This document shows, one piece after another, positions 49,029 through 57,381 of a stretch of 64,000 nucleotides of DNA (positions are counted from its first letter, which is position 1; each line of letters opens with the position of its first letter). Origin of the DNA: CANDOC01 sp965261725 (GTDB lineage Bacteria > Pseudomonadota > Gammaproteobacteria > Pseudomonadales > Endozoicomonadaceae); the NCBI GenBank assembly GCA_965261725.1, contig CBDHDU010000034.1, positions 124,001 through 188,000 on the forward strand, written 5' to 3'. The notes under the pieces are model-generated. The model was given only the letters and a program-made list of their open reading frames with translations, was not told the DNA's origin and ran no database searches. Both the position numbers and the translations under genes were made by a program.

Positions 49029-51986
49029 TCAGGCCGGCTGGTCATCCGTAACCACTGTTGCTTCAGTATCAACCGTCATTGTCTGTTTGATTTTTCGGTC
49101 TTCCAGCTCCAGCTGTGTCTGAATCTGGTTGCAAAAGTGCTGCAGACATTCTGCGCGGTACTGGTTAATGCGTTCGGTCTGTTCCAGCCACGTTTGCCGG
49201 TAATGTCGGGGGATGTGCTGTATTTCGTCATCTGATTCAGGCTTGAACCCCAGGTTTTCCGGTTTCAGCAGCTGGTGTACGGAAATCCATTCCTCTCCCT
49301 GCCGAAGCTTGAGTAGCGGATTAATAATGTAATGACCCCGTTTGATTCGGGTGAACAGTTTCCGGTTATAGGGTGAATCACGGTTCACTTCGTTGCCGGA
49401 AAGGATGCCACTAATGTATTGCTGGCGCTTGCGGCGTTCCGGCAGTACGGTGTCGGGCAGTACTTTTACCTGTTCTGCCAGATCTTTGGCGGTAAAACCT
49501 TCTGAACGGCTTATGGCTTCACCCAGTACCCGGTAGAACATGGCAAACATCAGGTTCAGAATGAACAGTCCCATTAACCGCTTGTCCAGTTTGATCAGGC
49601 GGCCTTCTGCCTGAACGGACAGGCTGTCCGGTTTTAGCTTTTCGTAAATGGCTGGCAGTTTTTTGCTGGCATATTTTTCATCAAACAGTGCTATCTCCAA
49701 TGCCATCTGTAAGGCATTCAGGCCATTGGTTCCGGTATTGTCCGGATTGGCACCCCGTTCTGTCAGGTCGTCAATCAGCCCGGCATTACCGAGCCGTGCA
49801 GCAACCATCAGCGGTGTCAGGTTAAATATTGTGCGATGATCAACGCCGTATTTTTCCGTGTCACGTAACACAGCTCCGGGGTTTTTCAGGTCGTAGACCA
49901 TGTAATGTTTGCGGTGCAGTTGTTCAATGGCTTTGGCGTCAGGCTTTGCTGCAGCGCGGATGCCTTTCTTTATCAGGGCGTTCAGGGTTGGGCGGTGGTA
50001 GTAAATAATGGCGTATTCCAGTGCCAGGTTACGTTTCTTCTTGTTATTGCCGGAAAGCGCTTCCTGTTCCAATTGGGCAAATGCCTTTTCATCCAGTACC
50101 GGCCAGGGCACCGGTTGTTGTTTCAGAATACGGTTGCGGATATCGTCGGCTTGTTCCTGTTTGCCCTGCAGTTCCAGCTTGCGGGCTTCTTTCTGCCATT
50201 CGTCGAGGCTGGAATCCTGCTTGTCTACTTCCAGCTGACCGCTGAAGCGTTGTAAATCAAGCAACCGGATAAGGGGATGTTTGTGGTTGTTTTCGACCAG
50301 ATACAGGTTGCTGACGGCACGGGTCAGGGCGACATAGAGGGCGTTAATGTAGAATTTGTAAACTTCCAGTGATTTATCCCGTTTGTCTTTTGTGCGGGCA
50401 TAGTTCAGGTTGTCGCTGTCCAGTGCTGCCGGATCAACACCGGCAGAAATCTCCCTGAAAGCTTTTTCCTCATCACTGATAAAGTTGTAAAGAATGATGT
50501 TGTCGTATTCCAGCCCCTTGGCTTCCTGAATGGAAAATACCAGCGGTGTTTTGAACCACTTACTGGCGCTGGCTTTTTGTTCCGGATGCATGACCAGTAC
50601 AGCAAATTTAGTAGACTTAGCCGTTTTGCTGTCCAGATTCCGCTTTATTTTGTCACTGTCGTTAAGTAGCTGCAGGCGTCCCCGGTGTTCGCCGATGCTG
50701 TCTACCAGATAATTGCTTTCTTTATCGATAGAACCGAAACGGGCTTGTTTCAGCTTCAGTATACGGTTGGCGGCCTGAGTGACTACCGGCGAATTACGGT
50801 AGTTTGACTGCAGTACCCGGATTATTTCACCGTGCCCGGTCAGATCCCGCTGTTCAAAAAACAGGGATTTCACCTTGGACCAGGAGAAAAAGTTCGGGTG
50901 GACTATCTGGTTAGAATCACCGCACAGGAGAAAGTTGCCGGTGCCTTTACCGGATGTGCCGGTTCGCAGAGTTTGCAGAATCAGCAGTAGCTGGATATTG
51001 GTAATATCCTGTACTTCGTCGACAACAATAAAGTCATAACGGGGTTTTGCCAGCGGCTGGTAGTCATGGCTGACAATATTGGTATCGTAGAGCTGCTCTG
51101 TTTTGAGGAAGTTCAGGTAGCGTTCAAACAGGTTGTAAACAGCTGCACGTTCTTCCTCGTTGAAGATGGATTGCTTGACCCCCAGTGCAAGATACTCTTC
51201 CCGTGAAAGCCAGGCCGACTTCTCGGCAGCAGTAACAACAGGCCCTGTCAGCACACCTCGGAATTCCTCAAACAGTTTGTGCGGGTCTTTCAGTTTGCTG
51301 TTACCTTTATTCCGCCGGAACCAGCCTTCAAAATCCCGCAGGGTAACTTCCCTGCCTGCCGGTACCCGCAGGCTTTCCAGAAACTCACGGAATGACAGAA
51401 ATTCAACTTCCTGGTTTTCGTTATCGTATCCGTGGGCGTAATACAGGTTGCGAGCGTTTTGCACCAGAAAGGGAGAAAGGCTGACATACAGCACATCGCC
51501 GGTGGCTTGTTTCATTTTTTCCAGCGTTAATGCTGTTTTGCCACTACCCGCGCTGCCAATAATGACCAGCGGCGGAGGCAGGCGGTAAATTGCTTCCTGC
51601 GCTTCATCAAAAGAAATAATCTTGTCCAGCAGGTTGAAGCGGTCACTGTTGGTATTGAGGTAGACCAGGCTATCCGTTTTTACTGTGTCAGGACTTGTAA
51701 CGACGGGAATTTTGTTCTCATCGATGGTGGTACCACGGCTCAGGAAACGGGATTTGTCATAGGCGTGATTCTGAATATGTTCAAGAATCAGGCAGTAGGG
51801 TTCACCATTGTAGCTGTGCAGGGAAAACAGCAGCCGGTCTGAGCGGTTCAGTCTTGCCCGGTAAAGGTTATCACCAATCTTGCGAACATCAGCCTGAGTA
51901 AAGTTCCCGGCTTCCAGTGCCTTGCACACCTTGCTGAATCCGGTAATACGGGCAGGTTCAAGGTCACTGTACAGAACTATTTTCAT
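49029..51986 (-). CDS. UvrD/Rep-type superfamily 1 helicase with ankyrin repeats
   Basis: A 985-residue protein. An N-terminal RelE-like module (about 1-100, ITGFSKVCKALEAGNFTQAD) is followed by an SF1 helicase core: motif I VIIGSAGSGKTALTLEKM (about 142-159), motif II DFIVVDEVQDITN, motif III LLCGDSNQIVHPNFFSW, motif V SIQEAKGLEYDNIILYNF, and motif VI YVALTRAVSNLYLVE. After residue 650 come helical repeats including ankyrin-like NLTPLMVAARLGNAGLIDD and LTERGANPDNTGTNGLNAL. This combination suggests a stand-alone DNA/RNA-processing or defence protein; its role is unknown. Confidence 0.82.
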   Translation of the reverse strand: MKIVLYSDLEPARITGFSKVCKALEAGNFTQADVRKIGDNLYRARLNRSDRLLFSLHSYNGEPYCLILEHIQNHAYDKSRFLSRGTTIDENKIPVVTSPDTVKTDSLVYLNTNSDRFNLLDKIISFDEAQEAIYRLPPPLVIIGSAGSGKTALTLEKMKQATGDVLYVSLSPFLVQNARNLYYAHGYDNENQEVEFLSFREFLESLRVPAGREVTLRDFEGWFRRNKGNSKLKDPHKLFEEFRGVLTGPVVTAAEKSAWLSREEYLALGVKQSIFNEEERAAVYNLFERYLNFLKTEQLYDTNIVSHDYQPLAKPRYDFIVVDEVQDITNIQLLLILQTLRTGTSGKGTGNFLLCGDSNQIVHPNFFSWSKVKSLFFEQRDLTGHGEIIRVLQSNYRNSPVVTQAANRILKLKQARFGSIDKESNYLVDSIGEHRGRLQLLNDSDKIKRNLDSKTAKSTKFAVLVMHPEQKASASKWFKTPLVFSIQEAKGLEYDNIILYNFISDEEKAFREISAGVDPAALDSDNLNYARTKDKRDKSLEVYKFYINALYVALTRAVSNLYLVENNHKHPLIRLLDLQRFSGQLEVDKQDSSLDEWQKEARKLELQGKQEQADDIRNRILKQQPVPWPVLDEKAFAQLEQEALSGNNKKKRNLALEYAIIYYHRPTLNALIKKGIRAAAKPDAKAIEQLHRKHYMVYDLKNPGAVLRDTEKYGVDHRTIFNLTPLMVAARLGNAGLIDDLTERGANPDNTGTNGLNALQMALEIALFDEKYASKKLPAIYEKLKPDSLSVQAEGRLIKLDKRLMGLFILNLMFAMFYRVLGEAISRSEGFTAKDLAEQVKVLPDTVLPERRKRQQYISGILSGNEVNRDSPYNRKLFTRIKRGHYIINPLLKLRQGEEWISVHQLLKPENLGFKPESDDEIQHIPRHYRQTWLEQTERINQYRAECLQHFCNQIQTQLELEDRKIKQTMTVDTEATVVTDDQPA

Positions 51987-52172
51987 TATGAACCGCTTGT
52001 GCTGCTTTTAAATGGTTTGTATAGGCTGGGGAGGTTGTCATCCTGCCATTTTTTTCAGTCAGGAGCAAAGCCGGGGTCGTTGTTTATGCTTGCAGACTTT
52101 CCGGCAACATTTATCACGACTGCATCTTTGCTATGCTGGCTACAAACAATTTAATAAACCGGAGTATGCTGT

Positions 52173-52439
52173 ATGGGCCTTGAGTCCGGAGTTCAGCCCT
52201 TTGAAAACAAGCACGAATCACTTGATTATGCCGTGCGGGAAATGATGAAAGTAGTTGCGGGTACCCATGAGGTGGTTACCCTGATTCTCAGGGAACAGCT
52301 TGAAGTCCGTAAAGACCTTATTGAATTGCGTGGTGAGCTCAATGAGTTCCACAGCGAATTCATTCAATTCCAAAAAGAAACCCGCGATAATTTTTCCCAG
52401 ATGGAACAGCTGATCCGGCAGGTTTATCGAAAGCACTAG
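52173..52439 (+). CDS. Small coiled-coil protein, 88 aa
   Basis: MGLESGVQPFENKHESLDYA is followed by a continuous helix (VRKDLIELRGELNEFHSEFI, ETRDNFSQMEQLIRQVY). No family recognised, no signal peptide. It is the third short plus-strand coiled-coil gene of the island and is followed at once by degenerate heptamer repeats, like the 200-aa gene. Confidence 0.55.
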   Translation: MGLESGVQPFENKHESLDYAVREMMKVVAGTHEVVTLILREQLEVRKDLIELRGELNEFHSEFIQFQKETRDNFSQMEQLIRQVYRKH

Positions 52440-52535
52440 CCGCTGGCAGTCGGCTACCAGCTACCAGCTTCTAGCTACCAGCTGCCAGAACACTTTCATA
52501 CTGGCAGCCGAAAGCTAGAAGCTGGCCGCTTTAAA
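52440..52535. repeat. Degenerate heptamer array with internal dyad
   Basis: Units of CTACCAG, CTTCTAG, CTGCCAG on the left and their complements CTGGCAG, CTAGAAG, CTGGCCG on the right. The two halves partly pair around 52490 and lie just beyond the kpsD stop. Confidence 0.75.
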
Positions 52536-54180
52536 GACTCAAAACAACAGCCGCACTCATAGCAACCTGATACACAACTTCCATAATATCGCTGGTGTAC
52601 TGCATGGTCTTGGTATCAATCTGCGGCATTACCAGAATTTCGTCACCGGGTTTTACGTCATAAGCTTCCAGACCATTGCCCAGCCAGCCGCCGTCGTAGT
52701 TGATGCGGGAAATGGTGCCGTCGGTGTGCAGTACCAGTACGCGAGACTGGTCAGCTTTCTGGGAATAGCCACCAGAGCTGGCGACGTAATCATCAATGCT
52801 GTTGGCCTTATTGAATACCATCGCATTGGGGAACATAACTTCACCATGCACCTGTACCAGCACGGTATTGTTAGGAATAACAATGCGGTCCTGATCCTTC
52901 AGCATTACGTCCATGCGGGTATCGTTTTGTCCTAACAATACCTGACCCCGTGGCTGTACCTGACGGGCGCGGTTTACAAACTGCAGAATGGCTTCAGCGT
53001 CAGATTTACGTAACTGAGCTTCACCGACGCTTTTACTGCGGGCAGAAAGGGCGGCCTGTTCCAGTTGTTGCAGTTGTACTTCCAGCATGCCTTTCTGGCG
53101 CTTGGCAACTTCTTCGCGGAACAGCTGCATGGCAGCGGCGTTGGAGCGTTCATTCAGTTGCAGTTGTGCCATCAGGTCTTTAATGGTGCTGCCGTAAGGC
53201 AGAATGTAAACAGCCTGACCATTATGTTCGCCCTCAACAGAGATGCTGATGGTGCCGGGCATTTTGTCTGAAACAATAGAAACTTTATCGCCGCTTTGCA
53301 GCATTACGCCATTGGCTTCAGACAGGGGAATGTATTCGACATTGCGGGTTTTCAGCTGGTTACGGTGAATGCGTGCATGGGTGGCATCCGGCAGCAAGCC
53401 GACCATTTGCAGGGCTTCGTCCAGTTCAATCTCGCCGCCGTTAAATTCAACCTGCACCGGGTTTTCAACCAGTCCTTCAAAACCGGCAATGCCCTGGCGG
53501 GAGTTAACAACAAGGGTGTCACCGTCGTGCAGCTGAACCTGTTCAATCGCGCCCTTTAACAGAAACTCATACAGGTTAAATGTGGCGCGGGTTTTACCAT
53601 TGCGCTTGAGTTCAACATTCAGATAGCTACCGGATTCCGGGCGAATGCCGCCGGACTTTGCCAGAAATGCCAGTACCGAATCGGAAGAAAAACCACCATA
53701 CAATCCCGGTGATTTTACAAAGCCGGTCACAAACAGCTTAACCGGCTGTGTAGCGTTCAGGCTGGCATACATATTCACATTGTTCTGATAAACGCTGCGC
53801 ACTTTCTTTTCAACCACAGCATTCAGATCTTTGTTGGCAACACCCTGTAGTTGTACCGGGCCGACCTGTGGAATAAATACATTGCCCTGAGCGTCTACCG
53901 TCAGCTCAACGGCGACTTCATAAGCACCCCACATTTGCAGGGAAACAGAATCGCCAATAGCAATTTTATATTCCGGGTTGAACCCCTTGAATTCTGCCTG
54001 CTTAAAACCATCGAACAGGTTTTGACCAAAAACACGACGGATTTCTGCCTGTTCAATAACTTCCGGACCGGTGGCTTCCGTTTGTGCTGAAGGCATGGAA
54101 GATGCCTGTACACCACATGCAAGACCCGCGAATAAAACTGCTGTACCAAAAAAATTTAATGCTTTCATAATTCTGTTCAA
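52531..54180 (-). CDS. kpsD: Capsule polysaccharide export outer-membrane/periplasmic protein KpsD
   Basis: A 549-residue exported protein (E. coli KpsD 558). A signal peptide ends at QA (about residue 26). A polysaccharide-export domain follows (YKIAIGDSVSLQMWGAYEVA, DAQGNVFIPQVGPVQLQGV), then several SLBB-type domains (VTGFVKSPGLYGGFSSDSVL; VQVHGEVMFPNAMVFNKANS; GDEILVMPQ), and an alpha-helical stretch in between (EVAKRQKGMLEVQLQQLEQA). It forms the outer route for the chain with KpsE. M1 or M5 could be the start. Confidence 0.93.
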   Translation of the reverse strand: MNRIMKALNFFGTAVLFAGLACGVQASSMPSAQTEATGPEVIEQAEIRRVFGQNLFDGFKQAEFKGFNPEYKIAIGDSVSLQMWGAYEVAVELTVDAQGNVFIPQVGPVQLQGVANKDLNAVVEKKVRSVYQNNVNMYASLNATQPVKLFVTGFVKSPGLYGGFSSDSVLAFLAKSGGIRPESGSYLNVELKRNGKTRATFNLYEFLLKGAIEQVQLHDGDTLVVNSRQGIAGFEGLVENPVQVEFNGGEIELDEALQMVGLLPDATHARIHRNQLKTRNVEYIPLSEANGVMLQSGDKVSIVSDKMPGTISISVEGEHNGQAVYILPYGSTIKDLMAQLQLNERSNAAAMQLFREEVAKRQKGMLEVQLQQLEQAALSARSKSVGEAQLRKSDAEAILQFVNRARQVQPRGQVLLGQNDTRMDVMLKDQDRIVIPNNTVLVQVHGEVMFPNAMVFNKANSIDDYVASSGGYSQKADQSRVLVLHTDGTISRINYDGGWLGNGLEAYDVKPGDEILVMPQIDTKTMQYTSDIMEVVYQVAMSAAVVLSL

Positions 54181-54203
54181 AATATCTTAAAGGCTCAATC
54201 TTT

Positions 54204-54315
54204 TTCTAGCTTCTAGCTTCTAGCTTCTAGCTTCTAGCTTCTAGCTTCTAGCTTCTAGCTTCTAGCTTCTAGCTTCTAGCTTCTAGCTTCTAGCTTCTAG
54301 CTTCTAGCTTCTGGC
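54204..54315. repeat. Heptamer tandem array (TTCTAGC)16
   Basis: Sixteen perfect or near-perfect copies of TTCTAGC fill the gap between kpsE and kpsD and end 3 bases before the kpsE stop codon. It is the longest array in the window. Confidence 0.92.
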
Positions 54316-54318
54316 TTC

Positions 54319-55608
54319 TCAGTCTTTATGCTCGCGCACAGTCGCCCGAATCATTCTGACCAGTGCATAAATAGCAAGCAGAATCAGCAGAGTATTTGTC
54401 AGGGTATAAATAACCCGTGGGTATTTAGCTTCTTCAGACATGTGTGGGCTGCTGACAATAACCAGTTGCTTTAGCTTGCGGCTGGCTTCGGTGCGGGCAC
54501 CTTCTAATGCGACAAGTGCGGAAGAATAAGCTTTCGTAGCCAGGTCCAGATCAAGCTGGAGCTCCTGCTGTTTGGCTGCCAGATCGTTAAATGTGGTGGT
54601 TTCGCTGTCGGTCAGGCGGTTCTTCTCTGTACTGAGCTGCTTTTCCAGTGCGGCAATACGCTGCTTTAAAGTGACAACCTGTGGTGAGGTATCGTTAAGG
54701 TATGAAAGCAGGGTTTGAAGTTCAGTCTGATTGCGGATCAGTTCTGCCTGCAGTTCATTCATAATGGTGTTTAGGGCGGCGCCCTGTTCGGTGGCGCTGA
54801 GCATTCCTGTTTCATTCTGGAACGCGACCAGCTCAGCAGTAAAATCTTTCAGGCGTTGTTCTGCCAGTGTGACCTCGCTCTGAACAAACTTTAATTGTTC
54901 CCCTGCGAGGTTATGGCTGATGTCGTTAACAAATGCTTCGCTGCGTTTCAGAATAAGTGTCGCCAGCTTTTGGGCGTATTCCGGAGTAAAGCCCTGAATC
55001 TCCAGATCAAGCATACCGTTCGTGTCGTTGAAGCGAACACGCATATGATCCCGGTAGTAGGACAGGAAATCTTCGTAACTGGCATCCGGTGCCAGTCCGG
55101 AAAACAGATCGGGTTCTTCTGTGTAGTGTTGTCTCAGTCCGGCCTGTTCATCCAGATAATAGAGCATGTCCGGAGACTGGATAAAGGTTTCAACAATACG
55201 CTGATCGTTGCCTGTTTGTGGTGTTACGCCAAACAGGCTTAATCCCTCAATGCTAGCGCCGTTGCCGTCACTTTTTTCAATCATAAAGCTGGCTTCAGAA
55301 ACATAACGATCTGAGGCAAAGCCATTATAGTAAGTTGCTGCAATGGTCCAGGGTATGACTACAATACCCATAAACCAGCGCCCGGCCTGCTGCTGAAGCA
55401 AATGCTTTTCAGCCAGCTTCAGCCATTTGTTCCGGGGCTTTTTATTCCCTTTTTGATTTGTGCCTGCATCTCTTTTATTTTTTTTGATTTCAACCGTTAC
55501 GGGCTGGGTTGCAGGCTGTACTTCGGCTTTGGTCTCGGTCATGGCTTTCTTAATTCGGAACTCTGTAGAATATTTTCTGTTGCTGGCTACTGTTGATATA
55601 AGCCGCAT
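54319..55608 (-). CDS. kpsE: Capsule export inner-membrane adaptor KpsE
   Basis: A 429-residue polysaccharide co-polymerase-type protein. A cytoplasmic basic N-terminus (about 70 residues) precedes TM1 WFMGIVVIPWTIAATYYNG (about 78-96). A large periplasmic part follows with SDRYVSEASFMIEKSDGNG and a long coiled coil (about 240-390). TM2 YTLTNTLLILLAIYALVRMI lies at the end. It links the KpsMT transporter to KpsD. Its ATG shares bases with the kpsT stop (TAATG). MTETKAEV at residue 23 is an alternative start. Confidence 0.92.
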   Translation of the reverse strand: MRLISTVASNRKYSTEFRIKKAMTETKAEVQPATQPVTVEIKKNKRDAGTNQKGNKKPRNKWLKLAEKHLLQQQAGRWFMGIVVIPWTIAATYYNGFASDRYVSEASFMIEKSDGNGASIEGLSLFGVTPQTGNDQRIVETFIQSPDMLYYLDEQAGLRQHYTEEPDLFSGLAPDASYEDFLSYYRDHMRVRFNDTNGMLDLEIQGFTPEYAQKLATLILKRSEAFVNDISHNLAGEQLKFVQSEVTLAEQRLKDFTAELVAFQNETGMLSATEQGAALNTIMNELQAELIRNQTELQTLLSYLNDTSPQVVTLKQRIAALEKQLSTEKNRLTDSETTTFNDLAAKQQELQLDLDLATKAYSSALVALEGARTEASRKLKQLVIVSSPHMSEEAKYPRVIYTLTNTLLILLAIYALVRMIRATVREHKD

Positions 55609-56261
55609 TACATCGCGTTATAGGCAGCTATCGCATCATCAATACTGTTATGAACGTGTATTTTGCCGTCTTTGATGTAGATGCCGATATCACACTGACG
55701 CTTAAGCTCTTTCAGGTTGTGTGAAACAAACAGAAAGTTGGCAACATCCTTTTTGGCATCGAATGTTTCTTTGCATTTTTCCCTGAAACGCTTGTCACCT
55801 ACGGCTGTCAGTTCGTCAATCAGGTAGTAGTCAAAATCGAAAGCCATACTGACGGCAAATGAAAACTTCGAGCGCATACCTGACGAATAGCTTTTCAGCG
55901 GCATTTCGAAAAAATCACCGATTTCGGAAAACGCTTTGATATATTCCAGTTTCTCTTTGATTTCCTGTCGGCTCTGGCCATAAATCCGGCAGATAAATTC
56001 AGCATTTTCCCGTCCGGTCATACTGCCCTGATAGCCGGACAATCCCAAAGGCCATGACACATTACCTTTGATTTTGATTTTGCCGTTATTGGGAAAATCA
56101 ACACCCGCGAGCAGGCGCATCAGGGTGCTTTTACCACTGCCGTTTGCCCCGAAAACGCCGATGTTTTTATCGCCCGGCAGTTCGAGTGAGACATCTTTAA
56201 GTATGTAGTGCCGACCTTTGGGGGTCGGGTAATATTTGGTGACGTTATCAAAAGTAATCAT
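55608..56261 (-). CDS. kpsT: Capsule polysaccharide ABC transporter ATPase KpsT
   Basis: A 217-residue ATPase that powers export of the lipid-linked chain through KpsM. Walker A is VFGANGSGKSTLMRLLAG (about 36-53), the ABC signature is KSYSSGMRSKFSFAVSM, Walker B is FDYYLIDELTAVGD, and the H-loop is FLFVSHNLKELKRQC. Length and order are those of KpsT. Overlaps kpsM by 4 bases and kpsE by 1. Confidence 0.96.
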   Translation of the reverse strand: MITFDNVTKYYPTPKGRHYILKDVSLELPGDKNIGVFGANGSGKSTLMRLLAGVDFPNNGKIKIKGNVSWPLGLSGYQGSMTGRENAEFICRIYGQSRQEIKEKLEYIKAFSEIGDFFEMPLKSYSSGMRSKFSFAVSMAFDFDYYLIDELTAVGDKRFREKCKETFDAKKDVANFLFVSHNLKELKRQCDIGIYIKDGKIHVHNSIDDAIAAYNAM

Positions 56262-57037
56262 ATCGTCAGCATCTTTCGCCAGTTAGCGCGGAACATCAGC
56301 ATACCCAATGTCATTGCTGTCAGTGTGCACAGGATCAGGTATTCAAGGCTTACCAAAGAAGTGTCGTAATAGAATGAGAAGCAGGAGCGCATCAGTTCAA
56401 AAGCATGAATCAGCGGGTTCCAGAGCAGCACTGCCTGAATATTGCTCGGCAGCTCGTTGATGGAAAAGAAGGTGCCGGAAATGAACATTAATGGTCTGAG
56501 TATCATTGGAATAAGCTTGCCCGGTTCAGGGTAAAGCGTATTCAAAGTGCCGAATACCAAGCCTAAGCCAAACGCGAAAAAGCTCAGCAAAATATAAATT
56601 ATGATAAAACGCAGACTGTTGACGATTTCCACGTCATAGCCCAGCCACCAGGCACCAAAAATGATTGTCAGCAATACAGTAAATGAAATACCGGCTTCCA
56701 GAATGAATCGGGTCAGAAATGGATCAAATGCCCGTACTTGTCTGTATATCAGCAGGTTGCGGTTGGCAGCAACCGCTCCCATTGACTGGCTGATCACTTT
56801 TTTAAAATAAAGGAAAGGGGCAATTCCGGTTGCCAGAAAAATGGGCAGCTCCAGACCGCCAATCGTGGCACGATCCCGGAAATAAAAGAGCCCCATAAAC
56901 ACCAGAATTTGCATGACGGGTTCAAGCAATGCCCAGGCCATTCCCAAGCGGTAGCGCCCGAAGCGAGTCTTTAACTCCCGAGCAAGTAAAGCCTGAATGA
57001 CAGCTATTTGTATTTGAACTGATGATCTTTTTTTCAT
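56258..57037 (-). CDS. kpsM: Capsule polysaccharide ABC transporter permease KpsM
   Basis: From the ATG at 57037 it has 259 residues (E. coli 258). The first helix is preceded by ALLARELKTRFGRYRLGMAW, the conserved amphipathic start of ABC-2 polysaccharide exporters. Six transmembrane helices follow, ending RCSFSFYYDTSLVSLEYLI and the basic tail FRANWRKM. The frame up to 57103 is open but would run into the ops leader. It is the first gene of kpsMTED. Confidence 0.95.
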   Translation of the reverse strand: MKKRSSVQIQIAVIQALLARELKTRFGRYRLGMAWALLEPVMQILVFMGLFYFRDRATIGGLELPIFLATGIAPFLYFKKVISQSMGAVAANRNLLIYRQVRAFDPFLTRFILEAGISFTVLLTIIFGAWWLGYDVEIVNSLRFIIIYILLSFFAFGLGLVFGTLNTLYPEPGKLIPMILRPLMFISGTFFSINELPSNIQAVLLWNPLIHAFELMRSCFSFYYDTSLVSLEYLILCTLTAMTLGMLMFRANWRKMLTI

Positions 57038-57100
57038 GAAATTATGATGCCCGCCAACCAGAAAAAAAAGACTTGGGATATTGGCTGAATATGTTTTCAG

Positions 57101-57112
57101 CACGCTACCGCC
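57101..57112 (-). promoter_or_regulatory. ops (JUMPStart core) element upstream of kpsM
   Basis: The minus strand reads GGCGGTAGCGTG, a perfect ops core, 64 bp before the kpsM ATG. This is where E. coli group 2 capsule operons carry JUMPStart. RfaH loading here would allow transcription through the long kps block. A TATATG box about 60 bp upstream is a possible -10. Confidence 0.9.
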
Positions 57113-57335
57113 CTTCGGTTCCGGAGTGCCGGGCGAAATGGTTATCAGACGCGGTCAGGCACTACAGGCATATACCGAAAAAGCAGCAAGAAGGAAATTG
57201 AGGAGGGAATATATCCACATGGCCTGCCGAATGTAACTTCGGTATGCCATAGAGTTTATTGTTGTTTGATGTGAGTCAGTGAGGTGAGGGGTTCGTTGGC
57301 GGGGTTTGGTAGGGTAAAGCCCGTAAAGTGGCTTT

Positions 57336-57372
57336 ATAACCAACTACCAGCGTGTGGCTGGTAGTTGGTTAT
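57336..57372. terminator. 16-bp hairpin beyond the YfcC-family gene
   Basis: ATAACCAACTACCAGC and its complement are separated by GTGTG; all but none of the 16 pairs mismatch. It lies 10 bp beyond the stop of the transporter gene. Its core CTACCAG is again the heptamer unit. The remaining 57113-57335 shows no gene. Confidence 0.75.
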
Positions 57373-57381
57373 GCGCTTTGA

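Noticed and set aside
54204..54315. Heptamer and octamer arrays as a CRISPR array
   Set aside because: The units are 7 or 8 bp with no spacers, and no cas genes are present.
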